DNA of 64,000 nucleotides from Cliona cf. orientalis (taxonomy: Eukaryota > Porifera > Demospongiae > Clionaida > Clionaidae), in assembly GCA_963930775.1 (NCBI GenBank), contig OZ005689.1, positions 21,023,262 to 21,087,261 of the forward strand. Direction: 5' to 3'. Within the stretch, counting starts at the first letter, position 1. Each line of letters starts with the position of its first letter. This document shows, one piece after another, positions 11,640 through 23,103 of the stretch. The position numbers and the translations under genes are program-made. The notes below the pieces were generated by a model. That model had not been told where the DNA came from and ran no database searches. It saw only the letters and a list, made by a program, of their open reading frames with translations.

Positions 11640-12730
11640 CAGCACATGTGATACTGTCACTACTTCTATGAAAAGTAAGGATCTGAGTGAGATTTAATAC
11701 AGCAAGGTATGAATTTTATTTATACTACATCTTTATGGCCCGTGACCAATGACGAGACACTCTCTCTCTAATGAAAACTGAAAACATTGGCACAAAGATT
11801 AGGATTGGCCACAAACAATATAGGACACTGCTAAGGGCAAGAATACAGACCTCAGCTGAACATGATATGCTAGAGTTAATGAAAGCTCACTGTCTCAGGG
11901 GCGTAGGAAGCAATTTAGAAGCGGTAACATTTCAAAACATGCACCTATACTTATCGCCAATTAAAATTTTTATCAACGTCCAACCACACACTCTATAGGT
12001 CAATCAAGATTGTACAAGAGTATACTACGAATGAAATGAAAACTATCACATTTACCTTTTTATATAAAATACGTTGCTTCTTATAAATTTTGTACTGTCA
12101 TATTTAAAAACTCCATTCTTTGCTCTATCTGACAGTATCAAACTTGATCGTAGCCGGTCCAGGTAAAGTGCTGATTTCAGCAGAAATCCAGCCCCACCCA
12201 CGGGCACTTGATGCATCCTTGACAACGGGTGAGTGCGGGGGAGGCCAGCTTGTGAGAGTAAAACCCTTTATATTTGTAGAAAGCATGGTCTGTAGACTTT
12301 TGTATGGTCTTAGTTCCATTCTATAGTCTTCGCACTGTACATTGATACTGTTTTGATGAACTTGGATCAGAGTTATGCGGGTGATTTTCATGCCGCTCCA
12401 TTTCAGTCTCATACCAGGGTTATGTAACATACCAGCTGCAGCAGTAAGCGTATTAAATCGTACCCTAACCCAGCCTACTTCGACGCGAAGTTCGAGCACT
12501 ACTGTGTGTATCAGGCCACGATTAAACAGTTCAAAGGAGCAAGCAGTACACTATATCACGCTATGACGAATAAATAATCTCCTGGGAGCTCCAGAGAAGT
12601 CGCATGCATGTGAGTGGTTTGAACTGATCCTAGCTGCCGGTGATTGCTGTCACAAGTTAGCTATTTATATTGAACACAAATTCTATTCTACATTCGTGAA
12701 AAAAAGACAGTGATTAGTGTCTTAGTGCCC
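11640..12730. other. No supported gene
   Basis: A solo CAGGGGCGTAGGAAG end at 11896 belongs to the miniature-element family seen at 987-1340. The minus-strand ORF at 12125-12499 is open for 124 codons but has no domain I recognise. Confidence 0.4.
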
Positions 12731-12737
12731 TTTAAGG

Positions 12738-15119
12738 ATGGAGACTAAAGATTTTTCTTTCTCGATCAATACGTAAGTTATTTCTAGTATCAGGCCTGCT
12801 GTTCTAACTATGAAACTTGGGCCTAACTTCCATCTCACAAACACACACTCACACTCTCTCACTGGCACATCTTGTAGGTACTATTAAAATTTGTATACCA
12901 TCGCCAGACCAGATAAGAATGGTGTACCTATCATTAACCTATCAGGTGAATGTACTCAGCCTAAATATTCTCCTGACGTAGTTTACAGTGGAGAAACTCA
13001 AGTGAAAGTTGATCGAGTACTGATGAAAGTGATTAGTGAGCAGACGCCATTCAAGCCCATGATCTCAGAACGTCTTTGTTCCCTCATGAAAGCCAAACTG
13101 TGGCTAATGGGCAAAGCGTTGCATAATAAGAATTCGAAACAACGACAAATCATACTCCAACGATGGCGAGGAATGGAGTGGGCACTTTCATTGAAACCCT
13201 TGGAGGTACGTCTAGCACTATTGCAGGAAAAGGAAAACCTTCAATTTCAACTAGATAGTGAGTGCAAAACATCAGCTAAACTAGCTGAAGAAGTAGGTGT
13301 CATGAAGGCCAATGTTGTCCTAATTGAACAAAACAATACAATGCGTAAAGAACAGGAACGTCTGAGCGTCAATGAACACCATGTTGTACGTAAAAGAAAA
13401 GCAAGAAAATCGTGGGGTGAGTATAGCCAACAACACAAACGTCAAAAACTGCAGCAGGTTAAGGATGCTGTGGATTCAGTCTTGTGTGACGAAAATCTTG
13501 GAGTTATAGATGTCACCGTAAAAGATAAGCAGTCTGATAGCATGCTGAATTTAGCTGACAAGCATCCGCATGTTCCATCCACGGACGACAACTCCAATAT
13601 ATTGAATCTATTACTATATGCAAAGGAACGATTCAGAATATCTGATTCAGCCTATCATGAGCTAAGTATGCTCTTTCCAGTGCTACCCAGAACATGCCAA
13701 GTAAAGCAACGGGTAAAGGAGCTCAATGAACAATGGGAAATATATCCGACACCCGAAGGGAGTCTTGGTGTACAGCAGTCACTCAAGAAGCAGCTAATAG
13801 CAAGGGTTGAACACCTTCTTCATATAAGTCCCATGAATGCCCCATTCCGGTCGTCTGGGTTGATTCGAGTCAAGCTCACTGGCGATGGCACTAATATCAG
13901 TGAACTTCATGTGGTGACCTTTAGGTTCACCATACCAGAGGCTGGTATGGGACAGCTGCTGGAAATTATCCACTATGTATCATAAAGGATACAGAAGATT
14001 ATGAGCAACTTAAGATTAGCCTTAGTGATATTTTGAAGGATATTCAAGATATCCACACACAAGGCTTACTCGTACAAGGTACAAACTTCAAGATTGACTT
14101 CTTGTTAGGTGGTGATTGGAAATTTCTTGCATGCATTTGTGGACTGGATTCTGCAACTTCCAAATACTCCTGTATCTGGTGCATTTGTTCGAAAGATGAG
14201 CGTTACATGGACAAGAAGTGGTCTATCACTGATAAAGAGCATGGAGCATGGACTATTGAAGACATGAAGAAGGCTGCAAAACTACCAAAAAAATCAGCGA
14301 AGAAATACAATTGCTCTCATCCACCGCTATTCGACATGATTCCCATTCACAAGGTGATTATTGATAATCTGCATCTTTTCTTACGCATTAGTGACCTGCT
14401 CATAAATCTTTTAATCATGGACATCATCCATCTGTCGTCTGGATGGTATCGAGAGTAACTGCTCCTGATCTTGACAAGTGCCGGCACATGAAAAATGAAG
14501 ATCTCATGAATAAATGTAAAATTCCTTTCAGGTTTTATGTGTGCAAGGATACAAACAAGCTGAAATGGTGTGACCTCACTGGGCCAGAGAAACACAGACT
14601 GTTTAAGAACATCGATCTCCCTCAGCGGTTTCCCTCCATTCCGAATATTGAGAAAATCATGGACATATGGACCAACTTTCACAGGCTTAATTCACAGCTG
14701 TCATCTGATTCCTTCACTTCAGGGGAAATTTCTGTATTCGAGGAGGACATGAAGTCATGGCGATCAAAATTTCTTGAGGTATATCAATCTAAACATGTCA
14801 CTCCATATATGCACGCATTTGTAGCTCACGTACCCGGAATCCATGGGGCAATCGTACCATACACTCAACAAGGATTGGAGAAATTGAACGATTCCCTCAC
14901 CCAGTTTTATTATTTGGGCAGTAATCATCGAGAAACTGAAGCACTCACGCAAATGCTTCAATAAGCAAACCGTCTCACTCACCTATCTGAGAATGGCTGT
15001 CAGCGAACCAAGCAGCCGCAAGTATGTTCTTCTTGTCGTCAACAAGGTCACAATCGACGAACCTGTCCCACCATACACACTCCTACTGATAATATGGAAA
15101 CTGAATCGTCTAATTAATC
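12738..15119 (+). pseudogene. B1: LTGDG-family transposase-like gene with coiled coil and zinc knuckle
   Basis: A possible first exon (METKDFSFSIN, 12738-12772) ends at GTAAGT. The main ORF at 12891-13985 has ARPDKNGVPIINLS, then a coiled coil (about 13200-13390: LEVRLALLQEKENLQFQLD), the basic patch RKRKARKSWGEYSQQHKRQK, ERFRISDSAYHELSMLFP, then VKLTGDGTNI. A frame change near 13950 leads into FLLGGDWKFLACICGLDS with CIWCICSKDERY, DNLHLFLRISDLLINLLI, then LKWCDLTGPEKHRLF and PYTQQGLEKLND. After an in-frame stop at about 14964, the tail CSSCRQQGHNRRTC forms a CCHC-type zinc knuckle. The family recurs four times here and is probably repetitive. I cannot assign it to a named transposase superfamily. 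The copy is near full length but broken. It converges with A1, with about 230 bp between the stops. Confidence 0.7.
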
Positions 15120-15171
15120 ATACCACTCGAAATTCATGCACTATTATTATTTTAGAGTATATCCAGTGGAC

Positions 15172-15245
15172 CATGGTGACTACGAGGAAGAAATCAAAGC
15201 TTGGCGGAATTAAAACTACCAAGGCTGAACGTGCAAAGCATCATA
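15172..15245 (+). repeat. Inverted partial copy of A1 first exon
   Basis: The plus-strand sequence starting GGACCATGGTGACTACGAGG and ending GGCTGAACGTGCAAAGC repeats the start of A1 (16026-15945 on the minus strand), with an 18-base internal gap. It encodes MVTTRKKSK then KTTKAERAKH in place of A1's MVTTKKKTI and KLPKAERAKR. It sits between the B1 and A1 3' ends. Confidence 0.8.
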
Positions 15246-15348
15246 CACAAATTATTATACATTTTGAATAGAATTTTCTATGCGTGCATACACATCATAA
15301 TATTATACACAAGTCATGTACATTTTGAATGTCATTTCTATAGTAAAG

Positions 15349-16020
15349 TCATGATTTGTACATTGATTTTAAGTCGTGGTGTAAACCATCACCCCGCACA
15401 AATAAGAATACTAATATAAAGCCTTGCTTCTTTTCCACTTTTCTAGTTCCATCAGCAGGTCCTGATATGGGAGCGTATTCAACCAATGGTCTTCGTCGAC
15501 GAATGTAGAAACGAATTGTGTCTAATAATGGGTAACCGGCAGGGTTCAAGCCACGAATATGCCAGTTTTTACCCAAAAGATCGTCCAAATCATCATAGCA
15601 TGATATAGTGTACAGCTTGTTGCCTCTGACTGTACAATCCACTTCCCAAGCTTTTGTTCTGAGACCCTTATCAAAGAGCTGCTTATCGAAGGGCATTTCT
15701 ATCTTGACCTCAGGTGAGCTCTTTCTGGAACTGCTAAGACTTGCTTTTATTCGTGAAGCAAGTTCTTCATGAAGCGAGAAAGGAATGTCCTCTTCAACTC
15801 CTATAGCCTTGTCAACCAACTCAGATACCGAGCGCCATTCGTCATAACTCGAACTGTATCCCACAAAGTGAATTTTGACTTTACCATTAGCCACATCCCT
15901 TTCCAAAATTTGGACGTCGTAGAGAGCATCGGGATCAAGTCGCTTTGCACGTTCAGCCTTAGGTAGTTTTATGTCCGCCAATTCTCTGAAGTTTATTGTT
16001 TTCTTCTTCGTAGTCACCAT
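15349..16020 (-). CDS. A1: chromo-barrel (Tudor-knot)-like protein
   Basis: This intact 223-residue ORF starts at an ATG and ends 230 bp from B1. Residues about 30-75 read LYDVQILERDVANGKVKIHF and GYSSSYDEWRSVSELV. That matches the chromo-barrel pattern of MSL3/MOF-type proteins, where a small barrel ends in a GYxxxxDEW motif and may bind methylated histones or nucleic acid. The C-terminal half (YTISCYDDLDDLLGKNWHIRG and FYIRRRRPLVEYAP) has no known domain that I recognise, but it is clearly shared with A2 at 40.2-41.0 kb. The function is inferred only from the fold signature. The repeated convergent pairing with B-family genes suggests a unit. Confidence 0.7.
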   Translation of the reverse strand: MVTTKKKTINFRELADIKLPKAERAKRLDPDALYDVQILERDVANGKVKIHFVGYSSSYDEWRSVSELVDKAIGVEEDIPFSLHEELASRIKASLSSSRKSSPEVKIEMPFDKQLFDKGLRTKAWEVDCTVRGNKLYTISCYDDLDDLLGKNWHIRGLNPAGYPLLDTIRFYIRRRRPLVEYAPISGPADGTRKVEKKQGFILVFLFVRGDGLHHDLKSMYKS

Positions 16021-16029
16021 GGTCCACCT

Positions 16030-16790
16030 GCATATTTAATGGGAAAATCACAGCTGGTTATGCACCATAATTATGCATGCATAGGGCGCATACGTAAACA
16101 TACGTACGTACGTGAGCGTCGGTGTGACGATAGTGACGTCACGTATCATTGGACGTAAATCTTCATCGCTACATTGCCATGTTTTGTTATGGGCTGGCCA
16201 GCAAGGGGGCGTGGCAGCTCCATTATTGCACATGCGCAGATTACATATATTATTGGTAATGGTCGTCACGGTATTTACCGTACAATTGTAGCCTCGTACT
16301 ATTGCTCCGGCGATGCCAGACCTCAAAGGCCCTGCTGGGAACGAGGCTAGTATAACTGCAGATAGCTCGATCTATAGGTCAGCCATCAGAAAAGGTGGTA
16401 CGGCCCGATAACCGTACCGCTTCTGATGCCACTGTACCTTAGCAACCATATGCTGGACACCTAGTTACTAGTAGTAGGGAGTGTAATGACGAGAACATCA
16501 ACCACGGCCGAAGCCAAAAAAGTAATGTTAAACTATACCCCAGAAACCACTAGCCGGATACTTAGTTACGGTATGTAAAAGAAGTCCTGGTGGCAATTAA
16601 TAAAAAATGAAGACAAGGCAAGCATACATTACAAAACAAATCATCATCAAACCACAATAACTCAACTAATGCATACGTTAGCAACCATGTCTTGTCACCT
16701 TAGTTACAGCCAATGGGGAACGCAACTGGCGTATTCTGAGTGATGGCCGATGAAGTCGGCAAAGTAAACAAGTGCATATATTGTTCCTAA
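16030..16790. other. No supported gene; possible element end near 16300
   Basis: CTGGGAACGAGGCTAGTATA at about 16336-16355 resembles, in inverse orientation, the TAGTCTCGTGCCCAG end of the large element at 49.7 kb. No partner is visible. The rest is non-coding. Confidence 0.35.
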
Positions 16791-16799
16791 ACAATCCAG

Positions 16800-17205
16800 A
16801 GGCTACAGTACAAACACAGATACACACAGCAACAAAGTATACCTACATACTCGGCACTGCAACCTAAATGTGTAGCATGTACAATGCGACGACTGTAACC
16901 ACGAAGATTACATGTGCTGTCGTGGGTGAACTGCGAAACAGAAACACCTGCAACTGAAACACAAATGCAGACAGACACGTGGAAACAAAATATACGTACA
17001 TAGTCGGCACTGCAATCCGAGTGTGAACCAAATGAAATGCGGCCAAAACCAGAAAGATTTACATGTGTCGTCGTGGGTGAACTGCGAAACAGAAAACACC
17101 TGCAAAATAACGACAAACGCATACTGACACGCAGAAACAAAATGTACGTACATAGGTGACACTGCGATCCGAGCACGAACCAAGTAAAATGCGGCCGAAA
17201 CATGT
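16800..17205. repeat. Tandem repeat, ~145-150 bp units, under 3 copies
   Basis: The order TCGTGGGTGAACTGCGAAAC, ACACCTGCAA, GACACG, AAACAAAATATACGTACATA, then GGCACTGCAATCCGAG recurs at roughly 150-bp spacing. Overlapping minus-strand ORFs here (CLSAF, FRSSPTT) are produced by the repeat. Confidence 0.75.
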
Positions 17206-17378
17206 CCAGAAATGTGCACTAAGGAGAGGACATCCATGTACCTCCAGTATAGATTGGTAAGACTAGCACCAATTAGCATTTACAGCTATGTACAAGCCCT
17301 TTGCAAAACTCTGTGCATAATTTATTCTAATTATAAGAAACATATATGCATCACCACGGTAACAAAAAATTGCACAAA

Positions 17379-17546
17379 ATGGCAACAACTAAACGTTCAC
17401 GGCCATCCAGTGGATTCTACCAGCTTCTAAATTCCCTGTCCAGTGTTGATTATGACCAGGAAATCGAGAAGCTAAAAGTAGTTCACGAGTTGCCTCAGGG
17501 TGCGTATAAAGTGGAAAGGCTAGTGGCTGAACGCAAAAGAGTAACA
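17379..17546 (+). pseudogene. Fragment: first half of a chromodomain-type exon
   Basis: MATTKRSRPSSGFYQLLNSL begins the ORF, and the end reads QGAYKVERLVAERKR just before a possible donor GTAACA. YKVERLVAERKR fits the first beta strands of a chromodomain. The second half (the LVKWEGY part) is not found nearby. A matching second-half exon occurs at 37320-37410, beside B3. It is probably an orphan exon of a related element. Confidence 0.45.
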
Positions 17547-17559
17547 TAATACACAGTGG

Positions 17560-18386
17560 TACAAGTTCTAGTCTATAACATCATTGCCAGAAATGCCCTA
17601 TGGAGCAGCGGACATCCATATGTTTGCATTATACAAGCCCTTGTAATTACTAATTACAAGCGTACAAGAAGTCATGAATATCATTATAAATTTCACGATC
17701 GGCAAAAATCAACTTATTTGTTATTATAATCAGGCCTTTGTGGGCTCCTACAATGTAGTTTAATTTAAAATAGCTGGATAGTACCTTCAGTTGCCGTTTA
17801 TGATAAAATGTAGTCCACAGCAGATCAGTGCAGTTCAACAATGGTATTTTATACTTGACGGCTAAATCTAGCTACTGATGGATGATAACTACACTAAAGT
17901 AGCCTAATCTCAACTATTTTCAATCTAAATAGTCAACAGAGACTTGATCTTGACACTCGCAGCAGTCCTGTCGACGATTCAGGGCCTCAGCTGTAGACCA
18001 GTTCAAAGGTCATGACGTCACTAACTGCCGAGTTAGCAAGAATTCTTCAATATTGCCGAACTTTGCCCTTGCAAAGTAAAATTTTAAAATGGCGATGAAG
18101 TGAGATTTAGGCTAGATCTATGAGGTTTCATAGCTAAATAAGTAGTCTAGATGATCGGAAGTCGGAATTTTAGGCTACTAGTGATGCAAAATCGTGCAAG
18201 TTTACAGGCACTTCAGCAAAAATGTATTGCTGTCTATGGACAAGTTGATCAAGTACGTTTGCTAAAATAGTAAATTCTGTGCATGCAGTATGGATAGTCG
18301 TAAATCATTAGGAGCTTCTTTTATTGTATCAAAGAAGTCTAGATGATCGGAAGTTGGGTAGCTTGTTTTGGTTTATCCCCATAGAG
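17560..18386. other. No supported gene; short direct repeats
   Basis: AGATGATCGGAAGT occurs at about 18149 and again at about 18342, and the surrounding text is partly duplicated. The ORF at 17650-17841 is not supported. Confidence 0.4.
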
Positions 18387-18550
18387 CACCCGGTTCGGAA
18401 ACTTTTTCCACTAAAAGTACTGTATAAACTTTAACACTTTGGTAGCGAATAACAGGGGGTGCGTGCCCCCAAAAATTTAACCCTATATACACCGATTTAC
18501 AAAAGACGCGGGCGCGGGAAAAGCTGCATCGGGCGCTCCGTCCTTTCAAG

Positions 18551-21500
18551 ATGACTTCTTCCGAGTCGGAATACTCCCTTGGTGATGAGGAGATGGAAGC
18601 TGCTGACGAAATAATGGCTGAAGATCAGCTTGAAGCCCGGTCTCAGTCCGACGTTGACACCGAAGATCACACCGATCTAGTATCACTCGTAAAGTACCAA
18701 CCCTTCCCTAAGCATGTTACCCAGGTATTGGAGTCATTCTATACACGTGGAATGAGAGGATGGGGGAAGAAACATGCCTCAGCTATTGATACAGCTGCAG
18801 GAGCAACTGGTCTTGCTCAAAGCCAAATAGAGGTAGCTATCAATTAATGCCAGCTGAGTAGCCTACAGTAGCCATGCTCAATGTAGCTATAGCGACTAGC
18901 TACTTAAGTTTAAAATTATATATCCTATAGAATTGGATACGTAGGAGAAACATGAAACGAAAAGCAGCTTTTGAAGGAGACGATAGTGAGGCCAATCAGT
19001 TTCCAAACATAAAGCGAAGGAAAACAACAACGTGGCATGAATATTTAAAAGAGTTTGCGAAGTCAGAAGGTTTGAAACTATAATATTATACTATTTGCTA
19101 ACACAGATAGCTACAGCTAGCTAATTGTGAAATATCTATTATATTTAGCTGGGAAAGCTGCCATGGCTGATAATCCTGGAATTTTTAACAAAGAAGCAAG
19201 TGAAGCTTACAAGAGATTGACCGAAAAAGAGAAGAAAAAACCTTCAGCAAAGGTGTGTTGATTCAGCATCTGAGCCGATGACAAAGCGAAGAATTGCTCA
19301 AAGAGCTAGCAAAATATTCACTCGAATACAGAATTTGGTACGTATATAACTGTATTATAATTACCGTATTTTATTATAATTATTGCATGTGCCATAGTGT
19401 GCCACACTCCCAGGTAAAAATTAATATAAATAGGCACACACATTTTAATGGTTTGCGGATATAAAGATATACGTGAGAAAATAACTCAAACATGCATCTC
19501 CCAGTGTGCAAACTGCGTAATAATCTTTTTTTTTTTATAGTTTGAGGAGCTGGAAGGTCTAGGATATTGTGGTTTTGCTGTTGCCTTTTTTGAAGACAAA
19601 ATGGAGCTAGTAAGTACATCTTCAATGAGTGATTCCTTTAATCCACAACTCGTTGAGTATCTTCATGCTCTTACTATTGCTGGTGAGACATTCACATTGT
19701 GCATGCATGCACGTACAAAGATTATATTGACCATTAATACTTACAGCCAATCCTCCAAAATTGCCTGACGCCAACCCTCTAAATAAGACCATGAATTCAG
19801 GTATTTAATTGTGTTTGCATGTTATCACTGCATGATAAGTAAACTGACAGATGTTTTACATCATGACTTGTAATTAGCAAAAGTGAAGAGCAAGAAGCAA
19901 AAATCTTTAGATAGCGGTAACTTCTCAGATACTATTGTTTTAATGCTAATTAAATTTTAAAATTATTGTTGATAAAGCTAACCGCAACGAGGCACAGAAA
20001 GAACAATTACTATCAAATGAGAGGATTCAGAAATCATCTATGAGTAAGAATGTTGAATCAGCCATCATCGGTGTCAGTAATAATATTGCATGCATGATTA
20101 CAGCCAATCAAAAGAGAGTACCTGAAGCTCGAAAAATGAAACCTCAAGGTGCTACCAGGGTACATTATAAAGTAAAGATTGTGCATATACTATACCTCAT
20201 GGCCATAAGTAACCCCCAGCTTGCAATTGTTGATGGGAATTCGAATTCATTGTCAACTAAGAAAAAAGAGGCATCCTCATCTAAAAGTTTAATCAAGGAG
20301 AAACGTCAAGCATCAAAGGGTGATAATAATCAGATGTCCCTTAAAAGTAAGCTATAATCATAACCTACCATGCATAGATTTAAATTACTGTAAATTGTAG
20401 AAAGCTGTACATCTCAGTCTTACAAGAAGAAAGCAACACCATTATCAAGAGTGAAAAAATTAGTAGGTATGACCATCAGTAACTGCCTTCTTGTAGTAAA
20501 TTGACCTAAGTGTATAATAATATAGCTGCAACTACTTTGAGTGATGAGGATGATGGAGCAAGCCAGGAAACTCCTCAGATCTTAACTCTGAAGCAGCAGC
20601 GAGGAGCAGAGCATGAAAAGCAGCAGACAACAGCCAGCCAACAGGATTCAGTAGTTGGTCGAGAGATGCAGCCACTAACTAGGAATAGAGAGAAGAAACA
20701 ACAATCATCAGATAAACAACAGCCAATGACTTCCAGTCATAAGCAGCAGTCACCAGCTAGTGGTAACAAACAGCAGCCACCGGATATTAAGAACAAATCA
20801 CAGCACCCACAATCTACCAGTCAGAAACAGCAGCCACCATGTAGAGGTAAGAAGCAGCAGCCACTAGATCGGGATGACATGGAACAGCAACCAGCTACAA
20901 GTAAGAAATTGCAGCCACCAGATAGGCATAAGAATAGGAAGCAACAGCCACCGGCTACTAGGGGTAAGAAGCAGGAGCCTCTAGATAAGGATAATATCCA
21001 ACAGTACCCAGCTAGGGGTAAGAAACGGCTGCCACCTAATAAAGACAAAAACGAGAAACTACAATCTACCAGTCAGAAACAGCAGGAAGTAGCTAGCGGC
21101 AAGAAGCAGCAGCCGCTAGATCTGGTTGACATGGAGCAGCAACCAGCTACGAGTAAGGAACAGCAGCCACCAGATGAGGATGAGATGCAGCAACCATTGC
21201 CATCCGATAAGCATGAGAAGCAGCAGCTACCAGATCAGGATGAAACACAGCAGCCAGTAGCCACCAGTCAGAATCAGCAGCCACCAGATAGGCGTAGGAA
21301 GCAGCGATACTGCAATCAGCAAAAAGCTACCAGCCAAATGCACCAGCTATCGGATGAGTCTCAGAGTAAGATTATTCAATCTCATGCATGCCAATTCAAT
21401 ACTATCATGCTACTATCTCATAACATATAGGTAACTTGAATGACGAAACACCTGCTCAAGGTAAAAAATCAACAGGAAATCAGTATTAGATTAAGAATTT

Positions 21501-22254
21501 ATGTCTATTTATTGCTGACAAAGAGATTCTGGAATCACCGACACTGTGGCTTAGTGATAGCGTGATTTATGCTGCTAGCGTTCTACTAGCACAGCAGGCG
21601 AAGGATATTGATGGGTGGCAAACTCCACAGTGTGGAAAACATTTCCAATACAAACCTGTACATCCACGCCAGAGGTTCATCCAGATATTGCACGATAATG
21701 GCCATTGGATAACTGTTTCAAATGTTGATATTCATGAAGGTGGAGTAACTGATTCCATCAATGTCTTTGACAGTTTCCAAACTTCCGATGTCAGCCTCAA
21801 TACAAAGAAACAAGTTTGTGCTATGATAAAATCCAACAGCCACGAAGTCAAATTTGACATCATTAACATAATGCCTCAACCAAATTGCTGTGACTGTGGT
21901 GCTTTTGCCATTGCGTGTGCCACAGAATTGGTGTACGGTTTTGATCCATCACTGTGTTGCTGGAATGTGGCCCTAATGAGACAGCACCTACTTTCGTGCT
22001 TTGAATCTGGAAAAATGATTCGATTTCCCATCACCAAGACACGACGTGTACCTTTTGGCAGGCGGGTCAAGTACATGGTTTCTGAAAAGGTCTATTGTGT
22101 ATGTAGAATGCCAAATGAAAGGTTACGTCCGATGATCCAGTGTGAGAATTGCTTTGAGTGGTTTCACTTTGACTGTGTCGATTATGACTCTAGTCTGGAT
22201 TGGAAGTGTACAAATTGTGTACTATTTTTAAGAAACACTGTCAGCGAGAACTGA
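18551..22254 (+). CDS. KDZ-element partner protein: homeodomain-like, Ulp1/C48 protease, PHD finger
   Basis: Exon 1 (18551-18832) and exon 2 (from 18931) join as TGLAQSQIE + NWIRRRNMKRK. That resembles the recognition helix of a homeodomain, preceded by GMRGWGKKH. Exon 2 ends TTTWHEYLKEF, and the next exon has FNKEASEAYKRLTEKEKKK, which is HMG-box-like. Small exons follow (RIAQRASKIFTRIQNL, FEELEGLGYCGFAVAFFEDK). A Gln/Pro/Lys-rich region lies at 20520-21400 (repeats of KQQPPD). The last exon (about 21530-22254) has a C48 cysteine protease pattern: His in DNGHWITV, Asp in NVFDS, and Cys in CCDCGAFAIA. It ends with a PHD-type C4HC3 zinc finger (VYCVCRMP, MIQCENCFEWFHFDC, WKCTNC). Ulp1-like proteases normally cleave SUMO-type conjugates. 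Exon borders are approximate. Confidence 0.75.
20510..21430 (+). repeat. Low-complexity Gln/Pro/Lys coding repeat
   Basis: Imperfect units built from CAGCAGCCACCAGAT and AAGAAGCAGCAGCC-type strings recur through about 850 bp. They encode variations of KKQQPPD and are in frame with the Ulp1 gene. The region probably forms a disordered linker. Confidence 0.8.
21530..22254 (+). CDS. Ulp1/C48 protease plus PHD finger exon
   Basis: This terminal exon of the gene starting at 18551 is fully open. The protease signature runs from SVIYAASVLLAQQ through GHWITV, INVFDSFQT and MPQPNCCDCGAFA, with His, Asp and Cys in the expected order and a Gln upstream of the catalytic Cys. The PHD finger is at codons about 175-220. 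A stop at 22254 leaves about 850 bp to the convergent KDZ transposase. Confidence 0.85.
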
Positions 22255-23103
22255 AATTTGCAATAATATTATGTTGAATGTCAGCATTGTGTTGCTAATA
22301 CTCTATTAGTGCCTGAATATTCAATTATCAACAGTTACTATGATTACTGTTTTAATACAACCATCCATGCATGGCTATGCAGCTGAAACATACAGTTAGC
22401 TACTAGAAAACTCAGTATCCTTGACCAGTAGGGTAGTGGAAAACCTACAGAAACCAGTATTATAATAATAATATCATTATAATTATAAAAATTAATATCA
22501 TGATAATATAGTGTAATAGGGGTACACATGCAGGTTAGGTTTGAGCTTGGCACCTTTGACCAGTATCTGAGTGGAAAACTTAAAAACTGGGTTTGCAGGT
22601 TAGGCTTGAACTTGGCACCTTTGACCAGTACTTGAGTGGAAAACTTAAAAACCTGGGTTTGATCAAAATTTTGCATTGAACCTGGGTTATAAGGTTGGTA
22701 TTATAGAAATCAGATACTGAATAACCCAGCACTTTTTATCAGTACTCTAGTGGAGAACTAAGAAACCTTAATGGCCAATCTTGTATAGTTAATTTGCTAG
22801 GAAACTCAGAACCTTCATACAGTAACTTTTCTGGAAAACTGCACAAGTACCGACATGGAGGTCATCATGTGGAATGTATGACTGCATTATACTAAGGCCA
22901 TGCATGTATGCATGTAGGAGTAGCTCAATTATGAAATGACATGATACAGATACATGCAAGATGTATTACTAAGCTCACATGTCGTCATCATGATAAGAAT
23001 GAATACAATACAGTAATACCAGATAAAAACTCATGCATACATGCAGTAACATAATAATATAATTATATGGCATGAAGCTTAAGGTATATCATTAATTATA
23101 CAT

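Noticed and set aside
12125..12499. Minus-strand ORF of 124 codons
   Set aside because: No recognisable domain, no paralogue in the window, and no clear exon partners. Kept only as a note.
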